From an uncultured Eubacteriales bacterium (GTDB lineage Bacteria > Bacillota > Clostridia > Oscillospirales > CAG-272), in contig CAKSER010000057.1 of NCBI GenBank assembly GCA_934447715.1, positions 1 to 7,954 on the forward strand: a DNA stretch of 7,954 bases, in the 5' to 3' direction. Shown piece after piece: positions 1-5,233 of the stretch. Position 1 is the first letter of the stretch. The number at the start of each line of letters is the position of its first letter. The position numbers were made by a program, and so were the translations under genes. The notes beneath the pieces are model-generated. The model was given only the letters and a program-made list of their open reading frames with translations, did not search any database and was not told the origin of the DNA.

Positions 1-751
1 CGACTGCTCTGTAGCTTTCCTCTATACGCTTGTCATAGCGGTTTTCCATATAATTTTCAATGCCGAGCGAGTGAATGGTTCTGATATTGTGCAGTGTCTC
101 CGGTACCTGCCCCGATACGGCGGCAACAGCGCGGCGGTTGTCAAGCTGAGCTGAAAGCATCTTCTTTTGAACATGCCTCGTGAAAACCGCAAAAAGCGGA
201 AGAATTACAAGCAAAACAAGGGCAAGTCCGGTATTTTTTACCGCAATGACAGCCAATATCGAAATAATTCGGCAGGCGTCGGCAACCATGCTGATAATTC
301 CGGAGGTAAAGAGCGCCTCTACAGTGTCAACATCGCTTAAAAAGCGTGCCGTTACCTCGCCGGGATTCTGCGAAACGAGCGTGCTTGCCGGCAATTTTGT
401 AAGCTTTTGCGACATTTCGGAGCGCAGGGCGTGTGTCATCATCTGCCCGAAAAGCACCAGCAGCGTTTCCTGTGCAGAGGAAAGCACACCTTCAAGCACA
501 AGGCTGCCGAAATACATAAGCACTGCGGTAAAGGCAAGCGGAATACCTGCCGTCAGCCGATCGATTATGCCGGCAAGCAGAAGCGGCGGAATAAGCGAGA
601 CGACAACCGACATTGCAACGCACAAAACCGTTCCGACAGTAAGAAGCCGATGTGCCAGCGCCGCCGTATATACTGCCGCGAATACTCCGGGTTTGTTCTT
701 TTTCCCGGCCTTATTCATTTTATTTGTCCTATTCGTCTTTTCCGTATTCAT
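1..751 (-). CDS. ABC exporter half-transporter, second subunit (5' part only; continues past the left edge)
   Basis: The visible 250 codons encode the N-terminal transmembrane domain of an ABC exporter of the fused permease-ATPase type. After a lysine/asparagine-rich start, hydrophobic stretches at about residues 36-62, 72-100 and 150-195 are separated by polar loops. The segment around LSDVDTVEALF (about 139-149) is typical of the intracellular coupling region of this family. The ATPase domain lies outside the window. The start at 751 is preceded by GGGAGGTGA with a 9-nt spacer, and its ATG overlaps the stop of the upstream ABC gene as ATGA. A second in-frame ATG twelve codons in lacks such a site. 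Together with the upstream gene it probably forms a heterodimeric exporter in the membrane. The substrate is unknown; linkage to a MarR regulator suggests drugs or toxic small molecules. Confidence 0.9.
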   Translation of the reverse strand, partial: MNTEKTNRTNKMNKAGKKNKPGVFAAVYTAALAHRLLTVGTVLCVAMSVVVSLIPPLLLAGIIDRLTAGIPLAFTAVLMYFGSLVLEGVLSSAQETLLVLFGQMMTHALRSEMSQKLTKLPASTLVSQNPGEVTARFLSDVDTVEALFTSGIISMVADACRIISILAVIAVKNTGLALVLLVILPLFAVFTRHVQKKMLSAQLDNRRAVAAVSGQVPETLHNIRTIHSLGIENYMENRYDKRIEESYRAV

Positions 752-2484
752 TTCTTTTCGTCACCTCCCGTCTGGCTTTCATAAAGGCTTTTATAGGTCG
801 GCTGGGCTTTAATCAGCTCATCGTGTGTGCCGACCGATGCCCTTCCGTTTTCGATAAAGATTACCTTCTGCATCTTTGGAAAATGATACAATCTGTGAGA
901 GATCAGAATTACAATTTTGTCTTTTGCATACTCTCTAAGATTTTCAAATACTGCATCCTCCGTATTCCGGTCGAGTGCGGAAAACGGATCGTCTAAAACC
1001 GTTACCGGGCGAGGGTGGGCAAGTGTTCTTGCAAGCGCAAGCCTTTGAGCCTGTCCGCCGGAAAGACGCACGCCGCTGCTGCCGATTACGGTATTAACAC
1101 CATCCTCCATTTCTAATACCTCATTTTCAAGCATCACGGCTTTAAGATACGGCATTTCATCCTGCTCGCTGCCGCAAAGGAGGTTGTTTTTTAATGTATC
1201 GGCACTGAGCTCCGGATCGTGCCCGAGATAGCCTACGGTTGCCGCAATTTCTCTTTGCGAAAGCGCTGACAGCTCCTTGCCAGCAAAGCGGATCGAGCCC
1301 TTGTACGGCGCTTCGCAGAAAAACGTCCGCCCGAAAGTCGATTTGCCGCAGGCAACAGGGCCTGTCACTCCGATAATATCGCCGGGGTGGGCGGTAAATG
1401 AAAGCCCGGAAAAAATCGGATTTTCGCCGTATGCAAACGAAAGCTTTTCCACTTTAAGATCGGCAGGCTGCGGTATTTCAAGCTCAAAAAGCGTCTTAGG
1501 GGATTTCATGAGCGGCTTGATCCGCTTCCAGGAGACCTCCGCCTTCTGCACCGAATTAAACAGCTTTGCGACCTTGGAGGATTTGACCGTCAGCTTTGTA
1601 AAGCAGGAAAGAAATGTTGTAAACGCAGCAATGTCCCAGGCACTCCACCCGGTGCCGAGCACGTTTTTAGCGCCGAACCACAAGATAAACAGCACACCTG
1701 CTGTGGATGCCGTAAGGTACAGAGGTGTGAGCGCCGACTGCCACACATTGCTTTTTACCGCGGCTTTTTCGTAGCCTTTCAGAGCTGTTTCATAGCGCTC
1801 CTCTCTTGCACCTTCACAGCCGTATATGCGATATGTCACGGCGTTTTGTGCACGGTCAAGCGTAGCACTGCTGAGCGCACCGGCAGCTTTTTTATACGCA
1901 GCCCCTGCGCGCTGCACCGGCTTTTTCATTTTCGCGGCGCAAAAATATGATATCGGCGTAAAGATCAGACTGAGCAGCGCAAGACGCCGGTCGTAGACAA
2001 AAAGCATTACAATATATCCTGCGAGTGCAACTCCGGTATCGAAAATCTCGGTTGTAAACTTGCGCATTCCCTCTACACAGTCGTCCACATCCGAAATCGC
2101 CTTGGTCATCAGCTCTCCTGCACCCTCCTTTTCAAGCGACGAGCGGCTTTCGCGCAGGAGATTGGCATACAGAATGCCCTTCATCCTGCGGTTGATGTTA
2201 TTTGCAAAGCGGCGGACATAAAAGCGTTTTACAAACCGTGCCGCCTGTACCAAAAGAACCGTCACGATATATAAAGCCACCAGAACCGCCATCTTCGAGG
2301 CTGCTTCGCTTCCGCCTAATATATCGGCAAGGCATTGGGCAAGCCGTCCCTCAAACCACGGTGTTGCAAGAAGTCCGACATTATAAAACACACCGGACAG
2401 CGTCACAAAGGCAAGCGGAAGCCACTCTGCCTTAAAATATGAAAGGATTCTGTCTGGGCGGAGGCTTTCTTTGCTTTTTTTCAT
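748..2484 (-). CDS. ABC exporter half-transporter, first subunit, with a deviant ATP site
   Basis: This 578-residue protein has the usual length and order of an ABC exporter subunit. A six-helix membrane domain occupies about residues 20-310 and an ATPase domain about 340-570. Visible motifs are an A-loop tyrosine (Y352), Walker A GPVACGKS (375-382), signature LSGGQ (474-478), Walker B VTVLDD (494-499), D-loop SALD (502-505) and switch histidine H530. Two key positions differ from the norm. The catalytic Walker B glutamate is aspartate (D499), and the Q-loop glutamine is replaced by histidine in LGHD (H422). This pattern, with an intact LSGGQ, is known from the degenerate-site subunit of heterodimeric exporters such as TM287/288 and BmrCD, and it fits the second ABC gene next door. 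Start and stop codons overlap both neighbours by ATGA, so translation of MarR and both ABC genes is probably coupled. The transported substrate cannot be told. Confidence 0.95.
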   Translation of the reverse strand: MKKSKESLRPDRILSYFKAEWLPLAFVTLSGVFYNVGLLATPWFEGRLAQCLADILGGSEAASKMAVLVALYIVTVLLVQAARFVKRFYVRRFANNINRRMKGILYANLLRESRSSLEKEGAGELMTKAISDVDDCVEGMRKFTTEIFDTGVALAGYIVMLFVYDRRLALLSLIFTPISYFCAAKMKKPVQRAGAAYKKAAGALSSATLDRAQNAVTYRIYGCEGAREERYETALKGYEKAAVKSNVWQSALTPLYLTASTAGVLFILWFGAKNVLGTGWSAWDIAAFTTFLSCFTKLTVKSSKVAKLFNSVQKAEVSWKRIKPLMKSPKTLFELEIPQPADLKVEKLSFAYGENPIFSGLSFTAHPGDIIGVTGPVACGKSTFGRTFFCEAPYKGSIRFAGKELSALSQREIAATVGYLGHDPELSADTLKNNLLCGSEQDEMPYLKAVMLENEVLEMEDGVNTVIGSSGVRLSGGQAQRLALARTLAHPRPVTVLDDPFSALDRNTEDAVFENLREYAKDKIVILISHRLYHFPKMQKVIFIENGRASVGTHDELIKAQPTYKSLYESQTGGDEKK

Positions 2485-2948
2485 TGCTTTTTTGCCTCTT
2501 CCCTTTTTGTAAAATGCGGAAAGCCTGCGCGGCTTTCTGTTTTGGAGGCTGTATACAGCTTGTTCAGCAGCACAGCGAAGTCTTTTGCCTCTTCATCTGT
2601 CAAAACAGAGGTAATATACTCGTAAAACGACGCCTCGATTTCTGCCTTTGAGGACTTTGTTGCCTCTGCCTTTTCTGTAGGATACAGAAGCTGGCTGCGG
2701 CGATCGTTCGGATCGTCCTTGCGTATAATAAAGCCCTTTGCTTCGAGGTTCTTTGTCCTTCTGGCAATTGCCGCCTTGTCGGCATGCAAAAGCTCCGCAA
2801 GCCTTGCCTGCGTGCAGCCCGAATTGTGACGCAATGCGTGAATCAGATCAATCTCCGCCGTACCGATCCCCTCCTCGCGCAGCGAAACCAGAACCAGCTT
2901 CTCCGCCTCTCTTGCAATCTTGGTAATTTTCCGCTCGGTAATATCCAT
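2481..2948 (-). CDS. MarR-family transcriptional regulator
   Basis: This 155-residue protein has the size and layout of MarR regulators: an N-terminal dimerisation helix, a winged helix-turn-helix at about residues 45-92 (recognition region CTQARLAELLHADKAAIARR), a wing containing DPNDRRSQLLYPTEKA (79-94), and a C-terminal helix that returns to the dimer interface. The tail after residue 135 is lysine-rich and probably disordered. The start ATG is preceded by AGAGGTG at a 5-nt spacing. Its stop overlaps the start of the first ABC gene by ATGA. As first gene of the operon, downstream of a promoter overlapped by two palindromes, it is very likely an autorepressor that also controls the exporter. 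MarR proteins usually release DNA on binding a phenolic or other small ligand; the ligand here is unknown. Confidence 0.95.
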   Translation of the reverse strand: MDITERKITKIAREAEKLVLVSLREEGIGTAEIDLIHALRHNSGCTQARLAELLHADKAAIARRTKNLEAKGFIIRKDDPNDRRSQLLYPTEKAEATKSSKAEIEASFYEYITSVLTDEEAKDFAVLLNKLYTASKTESRAGFPHFTKREEAKKQ

Positions 2949-2967
2949 ATCTGCACCTCTTTTGTTG

Positions 2968-2995
2968 GTTGTATGTACATCGTTGTATATACAAC
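2968..2995. promoter_or_regulatory. Tandem palindromic operator, probably for the MarR protein
   Basis: GTTGTATATACAAC at 2982-2995 is a perfect 14-bp palindrome. It abuts a second copy at 2968-2981 (GTTGTATGTACATC) that matches it at 12 of 14 positions. The pair starts 1 bp downstream of the -10 box and covers the expected transcription start and early leader. AT-rich palindromes of this kind at an autoregulated promoter are classic MarR-family operators. The assignment to this MarR protein is inferred from position. Confidence 0.8.
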
Positions 2996-2996
2996 T

Positions 2997-3024
2997 ATTA
3001 TAGCCATAAATAAAGCCCTGTCAA
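2997..3024 (-). promoter_or_regulatory. Sigma-A-type promoter of the marR-ABC-ABC operon
   Basis: On the minus strand there is a perfect -35 TTGACA (3024-3019), a 16-bp spacer and a perfect -10 TATAAT (3002-2997). The expected start is near 2990, inside the palindromic operator, giving a leader of about 40 nt to the marR ATG. A full-consensus promoter placed under an operator fits a strong, tightly repressed unit. Confidence 0.9.
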
Positions 3025-3043
3025 GATATTTTTATGACAGGGC
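3011..3043 (-). terminator. Hairpin terminator overlapping the marR promoter
   Basis: GCCCTGTCA (3015-3023) and TGACAGGGC (3035-3043) form a perfect 9-bp stem with an 11-nt loop. On the minus strand it is followed by TTTATTTAT, giving a moderate intrinsic terminator for anything transcribed from the hydrolase remnant. On the plus strand it is followed by ATATTTTTT, so it may act in both directions. The -35 box of the marR promoter lies within the stem and its loop edge. Confidence 0.65.
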
Positions 3044-3056
3044 ATATTTTTTGCTT

Positions 3057-3077
3057 CGACCGAGGATATCCGACCGA
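3057..3077. repeat. Short direct repeat CGACCGA with a 14-bp period around a GGATATCC palindrome
   Basis: CGACCGA occurs at 3057-3063 and again at 3071-3077. The first copy is followed by the perfect 8-bp palindrome GGATATCC (3064-3071), whose last base is the first base of the second copy. It lies between the hydrolase remnant and the marR promoter. No function can be assigned; a protein-binding site or chance are both possible. Confidence 0.4.
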
Positions 3078-3095
3078 TGCACAAAAAGGCGGTTT

Positions 3096-3479
3096 TCAGG
3101 CCTTAATGCCCTTTAGGAACCGATCAACCTCATTATTAAATTCTTTGGGATTTTCGGCTGCGATAAAGTGATTTCCTTTGATGATTACCAGTCTTGAATT
3201 CGGTATACTCTCTGCGATTTGTCTTGTGTGCGACTCCTTTATCATATCTTTTTTCCCGCAGATTACAAGTGTAGGGGCTGTGATTTTTGCAAGCTCGCGC
3301 GGATTAATATGCGGATCGTTTACCATCAACCCGAGCATTTCGGCATTTGCCTTTGCCTTGGGGGATTTTTTTGCAAAATGCCTTGCTATTCGATAGCCTA
3401 TTTCGATCGGGAGCTGCGTTGACCGCTTTACCCCCTTCGGGTTCAGGTTTCCTCCGTTTAAAAGAGTTAAAAATCTTCT
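3096..3479 (-). pseudogene. 5'-truncated alpha/beta hydrolase remnant
   Basis: The frame is open for 127 codons back to a TGA at 3482-3480. It reads as the C-terminal half of an alpha/beta hydrolase (serine aminopeptidase S33-like): a lid-like segment from NGGNLNPKGVKRSTQLPIEI through ARHFAKKSPKAKANAEML, then the core strand APTLVICGKKDMI, which carries the usual acid aspartate, and KGNHFIAAENP, which carries the catalytic histidine. The N-terminal half with the oxyanion HG motif and the GxSxG nucleophile elbow is absent here and in the next 350 bases upstream. Homology-like sequence seems to begin near 3467, with no start codon or ribosome site there. The internal ATG at 3338 would give only 80 residues with no nucleophile. 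I read this as a remnant left by a deletion or recombination, not an active enzyme. Confidence 0.75.
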
Positions 3480-3499
3480 TCACTTCATACAGCATTCGA

Positions 3500-3515
3500 G
3501 TTAGTGTGTGCTAAC
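3500..3515. repeat. Inverted repeat GTTAG-N6-CTAAC, possible TetR-type operator remnant
   Basis: GTTAG (3500-3504) and CTAAC (3511-3515) flank TGTGTG, and a further partial copy, TGTGTTAACC, follows at 3516-3525. TTAGT/CTAA-like half sites are common in operators of TetR-family regulators, which often sit beside alpha/beta hydrolase genes. It lies just upstream of the point where the hydrolase remnant begins, so it may be a relic of that gene's control region. This is only a positional inference. Confidence 0.35.
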
Positions 3516-3579
3516 TGTGTTAACCTTAAAAAACCACCCTACGGCAGCCTGTGCTTTATGAAAGCAGCTCACGACATGT

Positions 3580-3609
3580 AAAAATGACCGCTATCGTTTA
3601 TTCGGTCAT
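3580..3609 (-). terminator. Hairpin with a short T tract, possible terminator
   Basis: ATGACCG (3584-3590) and CGGTCAT (3603-3609) form a 7-bp stem with a 12-nt loop. On the minus strand the stem runs into TTTTT-AC. The stop codon (3598-3600) of the short open frame upstream falls inside the loop, which places it at the end of a transcribed unit. The stem is short and half AT, so its strength is uncertain. Confidence 0.5.
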
Positions 3610-3759
3610 ATTAGAGCACAATGATTTTTCTTTTTCAATAGAAAACTCACAATTTCCGACTGTAAAATCATAAAAATTCAGCGTTTTTAAGATCTTTCGG
3701 ACAGCTTTATCTTCATTTGCCGTACATTTGCTGGTTTTGGGGCAAAACCCACATAAAAA
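3598..3759 (-). pseudogene. Short cysteine-containing open frame without a start codon, possible frameshifted small gene
   Basis: A 53-codon frame opens after TGA (3762-3760) and ends with TAA inside the terminator-like hairpin. It begins LCGFCPKTSKCTANEDKAVR, with C-x2-C-x5-C spacing, and continues with NFYDFTVGNCEFSIEKEK. Codon positions look coding-like (many RNY codons). There is no ATG, GTG or TTG near its beginning. However, an ATG at 3754-3752, preceded by GGGGGTGA with a suitable spacer, lies one base out of frame and yields only 13 codons (MWVLPQNQQMYGK). A one-base deletion near 3752, or +1 slippage at the CCCC run (3739-3742), would join that start to the longer frame. I do not recognise the family. 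It may also be chance, since the G-run and T-run overlap the terminator of the gene above. Confidence 0.3.
3733..3749. repeat. Perfect inverted repeat GGTTTTG-GGG-CAAAACC
   Basis: Two perfect 7-bp arms (3733-3739 and 3743-3749) are separated by three bases. It sits directly downstream of the terminator T tract of the DUF7336-like gene and inside the beginning of the disrupted small frame. A 3-nt loop makes it a plausible RNA hairpin or a protein site; no known family is recognised. Confidence 0.5.
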
Positions 3760-3789
3760 TCACCCCCTGCCGCATTCTGCAGCAGGAGG
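3755..3789 (-). terminator. Intrinsic terminator after the DUF7336-like gene
   Basis: On the minus strand CCTCCTGC (3789-3782) pairs with GCAGGGGG (3770-3763), an 8-bp stem with one G-T wobble and an 11-nt loop. It is followed by TGATTTTTA. It lies 36 nt beyond the stop codon of the upstream gene, the right place to end the HD/DUF7336-like operon. Confidence 0.65.
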
Positions 3790-3825
3790 TATAGCTTTTA
3801 TGTTCCGATAACACCGTCAGAATTC

Positions 3826-4257
3826 TTAATTTATTGTAACAAAACCTTCGCACCAATTGTCTTGATCTATTATATACTTCACTGACGAGAATCTTCTTTT
3901 TACCGAATGGCTTTGCGTCAGCCATTTAAACACAAGACCGATTGCCGCGCTTAATCTGCCGGAGTATATATCGTACGACTCGGTAATTTTATCATCTTCG
4001 TCCTCCAAAACTATTTCGACAAACAGAACCCACACGGCTTTTGCATATTCCATACCATGCATCTCCATGCGTGTCTTTTTGGGCTTTACATCATACCCTA
4101 TAATGTGAAAACCGGAAAGACAGTCGCAAAACCCGGGCAGATCCGAATACCTAATAATAGCGTTCTCTGCCTTTTCATACGAAGAATATATGCCAATCAG
4201 CTTGTCATCATATACAAGACTGTCTATTATGTGTCTGTGGTACAGCAGATAAACCAT
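3826..4257 (-). CDS. Small protein with DUF7336-like ends and a central insertion
   Basis: This 143-residue cytoplasmic-looking protein has no signal peptide or membrane segment. Its first 57 residues (MVYLLYHRH, then DDKLIGIYSSYEKAENAI, then PGFCDCLSGFHIIGYDV) and its last 13 (IDQDNWCEGFVTI, 130-142) resemble the two ends of a compact family of about 70-80 residues that I associate with DUF7336, where an FHI-strand is followed closely by a D-x-D-x-W-x-EGF segment. Here the two parts are separated by about 70 residues (58-128) that include VWVLFVEIVLEDEDDK and a basic stretch VKRRFSSVKY. The family's function is unknown to me. The start has GGGAGG 8 nt upstream. It follows the HD-domain gene by 32 nt with no terminator between, so the two are probably co-transcribed. 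Family assignment is from memory of the motif pattern, not a search. Confidence 0.75.
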   Translation of the reverse strand: MVYLLYHRHIIDSLVYDDKLIGIYSSYEKAENAIIRYSDLPGFCDCLSGFHIIGYDVKPKKTRMEMHGMEYAKAVWVLFVEIVLEDEDDKITESYDIYSGRLSAAIGLVFKWLTQSHSVKRRFSSVKYIIDQDNWCEGFVTIN

Positions 4258-4289
4258 TACTATTCCCTCCCGATTTTTTCGGCACGACT

Positions 4290-4949
4290 TTAAATAAGCT
4301 GCTGCTCATTTATCATCAGCTTGAACTGCAATCCGAGCTTTTCTGCTGCCTTTCTGCAAAGAATCATACGATCCATAAATATTTCAAAATAATCCATGAC
4401 CGATCCATAGCGTGTATCTACCGAAAGCTTGAGCTTTATAAGCGTATGCGCTTCGTTTATCTTCAGCTCGGACTTTGTAACCGAATAATTCACTCTGTCG
4501 TGTATATCAAAGTTGGTCGAATCCTGATTGCGCACGCGGCTTCTTCTTACATCGGATTTATCGGCAAGAATCAGCGCCGCCGCAAGCTCGCTTACAGGCT
4601 GACCTGTTCCCTCGTCATGATTGCCTATTGCGGTTGTGATTATTGCGATCTCCTCCGGCAGAAAATCCAGTTTTTCAAGCAGCCTGAAGGCGATAACCGC
4701 TCCGCTCTGACTGTGGTCAACACGGTTTACCAGATTTCCGATATCATGAAGATAGCCTGCTATCTTCGCAAGCTCAACCATTCTTTCGGAATATCCGAGC
4801 TCTTTAAGAATATATCCGGCCTTTTCCGCAACAAGCGTAACATGTGCAAAGCTGTGCTCGGTAAATCCGAGCGCAACAAGCGACGCATCCGCCTGTGATA
4901 TGTAGGTTTTTATTGTCTCGTCCTTAATTATCTGCTCATATGTCATCAA
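4290..4949 (-). CDS. HD-domain metal-dependent phosphohydrolase
   Basis: This protein of about 219 residues shows the HD-superfamily metal ligands in order: H36 in SFAHVTLV, the H68-D69 pair in YLHDIGN, and D130 in LILADKSD. GNHDEG at 109-114 and H79 are probable further active-site residues. It resembles stand-alone HD proteins of the COG3294 type, common in Clostridia, which are presumed to hydrolyse phosphate esters of nucleotides or similar; the substrate is not established. It is cytoplasmic by sequence. Start choice is uncertain: TTG at 4949 is 10 nt after AGGAG and the next codon is ATG (4946), 13 nt after it. The gene has its own promoter (5113-5141) and a long leader, and is followed after 32 nt by the DUF7336-like gene, so they form a two-gene unit. 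Confidence 0.9.
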   Translation of the reverse strand: MMTYEQIIKDETIKTYISQADASLVALGFTEHSFAHVTLVAEKAGYILKELGYSERMVELAKIAGYLHDIGNLVNRVDHSQSGAVIAFRLLEKLDFLPEEIAIITTAIGNHDEGTGQPVSELAAALILADKSDVRRSRVRNQDSTNFDIHDRVNYSVTKSELKINEAHTLIKLKLSVDTRYGSVMDYFEIFMDRMILCRKAAEKLGLQFKLMINEQQLI

Positions 4950-5107
4950 GTCGGCTCATCTCCTTTTCGTTTTTCTCTTTTTTTGTATTTTTTATTTGCT
5001 TTTGTTTTACAATCAATTTTACTGCGAATCTATCAACACAGACGCGTTGGGCACGACGGGGCAGAAGTCAGGAAAGCCCGCAAATCAAGCTTTTGGTTTA
5101 TTTGTAT
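4950..5107 (-). promoter_or_regulatory. Long structured 5' leader of the HD-domain gene, candidate regulatory RNA
   Basis: The promoter at 5113-5141 predicts a start near 5107, giving a leader of about 155 nt. Its first half is GC-rich in an AT-rich setting and can fold. CGGGC (from about 5081) can pair with GCCCCG after a 13-nt loop. GCGTCT and AGATTCGC can form a second stem with an 8-nt loop and a TT bulge, in the region 5025-5046. The second half, down to the AGGAG, is a long A-rich unstructured run. This shape (folded domain, then free ribosome site) suggests regulation or stability control. It matches no riboswitch class I can name on this strand. Confidence 0.35.
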
Positions 5108-5112
5108 ATATA

Positions 5113-5141
5113 AGTATACCACAAATATATAAATTTGTCAT
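5113..5141 (-). promoter_or_regulatory. Extended -10 promoter of the HD-domain gene
   Basis: On the minus strand there is a -35 ATGACA (5141-5136, five of six consensus bases), a 17-bp spacer and TATACT (5118-5113) preceded by TGG, an extended -10 element. It lies just past the pyruvate kinase terminator, so the HD gene is an independent transcription unit. Confidence 0.8.
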
Positions 5142-5194
5142 CTGTCTGTTTATCAAATCGATGTAAAAACAGCCGTCTTAAATATAAACACAGC

Positions 5195-5223
5195 AAAAAA
5201 CGCACCGCCATACGGCAGTACGT
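5195..5223 (-). terminator. Strong intrinsic terminator of pyk
   Basis: ACGTACTGCC (5223-5214 read on the minus strand) pairs with GGCGGTGCGT (5209-5200), a 10-bp stem with two G-T wobbles and a GTAT loop. A T tract (5200-5195) follows immediately, and the stem starts 10 nt after the pyk stop. Flanking A and T runs extend the pairing, so it may also work in the plus direction. Confidence 0.92.
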
Positions 5224-5233
5224 TTTAAAATCA

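Larger units (their letters stand above)
3480..3825. other. Gene-poor, eroded segment between the hydrolase remnant and the DUF7336-like gene
   Basis: This stretch of about 345 bases contains no intact gene that I recognise. It holds, in minus-strand order, a terminator (3789-3755), a perfect inverted repeat (3749-3733), a 53-codon open frame without a normal start (3759-3598), a second terminator-like hairpin (3609-3580), a small hairpin TGCTTT-ATG-AAAGCA (3552-3566) and a GTTAG/CTAAC inverted repeat (3515-3500). It is visibly more AT-rich than the pyruvate kinase and ABC genes. No transposase or tRNA is seen. Confidence 0.6.

Noticed and set aside
180..812. A 210-codon plus-strand open frame across the two ABC genes
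   Set aside because: It lies antisense to clear ABC transporter coding sequence, has low-complexity Ser/Ala/Thr content and no ribosome site.
3304..3495. A 63-codon minus-strand frame starting MLYEVKKIFN
   Set aside because: It overlaps the hydrolase remnant in another frame, lacks a ribosome site, and becomes basic low-information sequence. Only its first codons might be a scar of the deletion.
3500..3515. CIRCE heat-shock operator, because TTAGCAC occurs on the minus strand
   Set aside because: CIRCE needs TTAGCACTC-N9-GAGTGCTAA. Here the arms are only 5 bp with a 6-bp gap, and no chaperone gene follows.
3531..3566. Terminator ending in the T6 run before 3531 on the minus strand
   Set aside because: The nearest hairpin (TGCTTT/AAAGCA at 3552-3566) is 20 bases from the T run, and no stem abuts the run.
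4936..4959. A seven-codon leader peptide (ATG at 4959, MSRLDDI) overlapping the HD start
   Set aside because: The AGGAG directly abuts this ATG, leaving no spacer, so the site is better placed for the TTG/ATG start of the HD gene.
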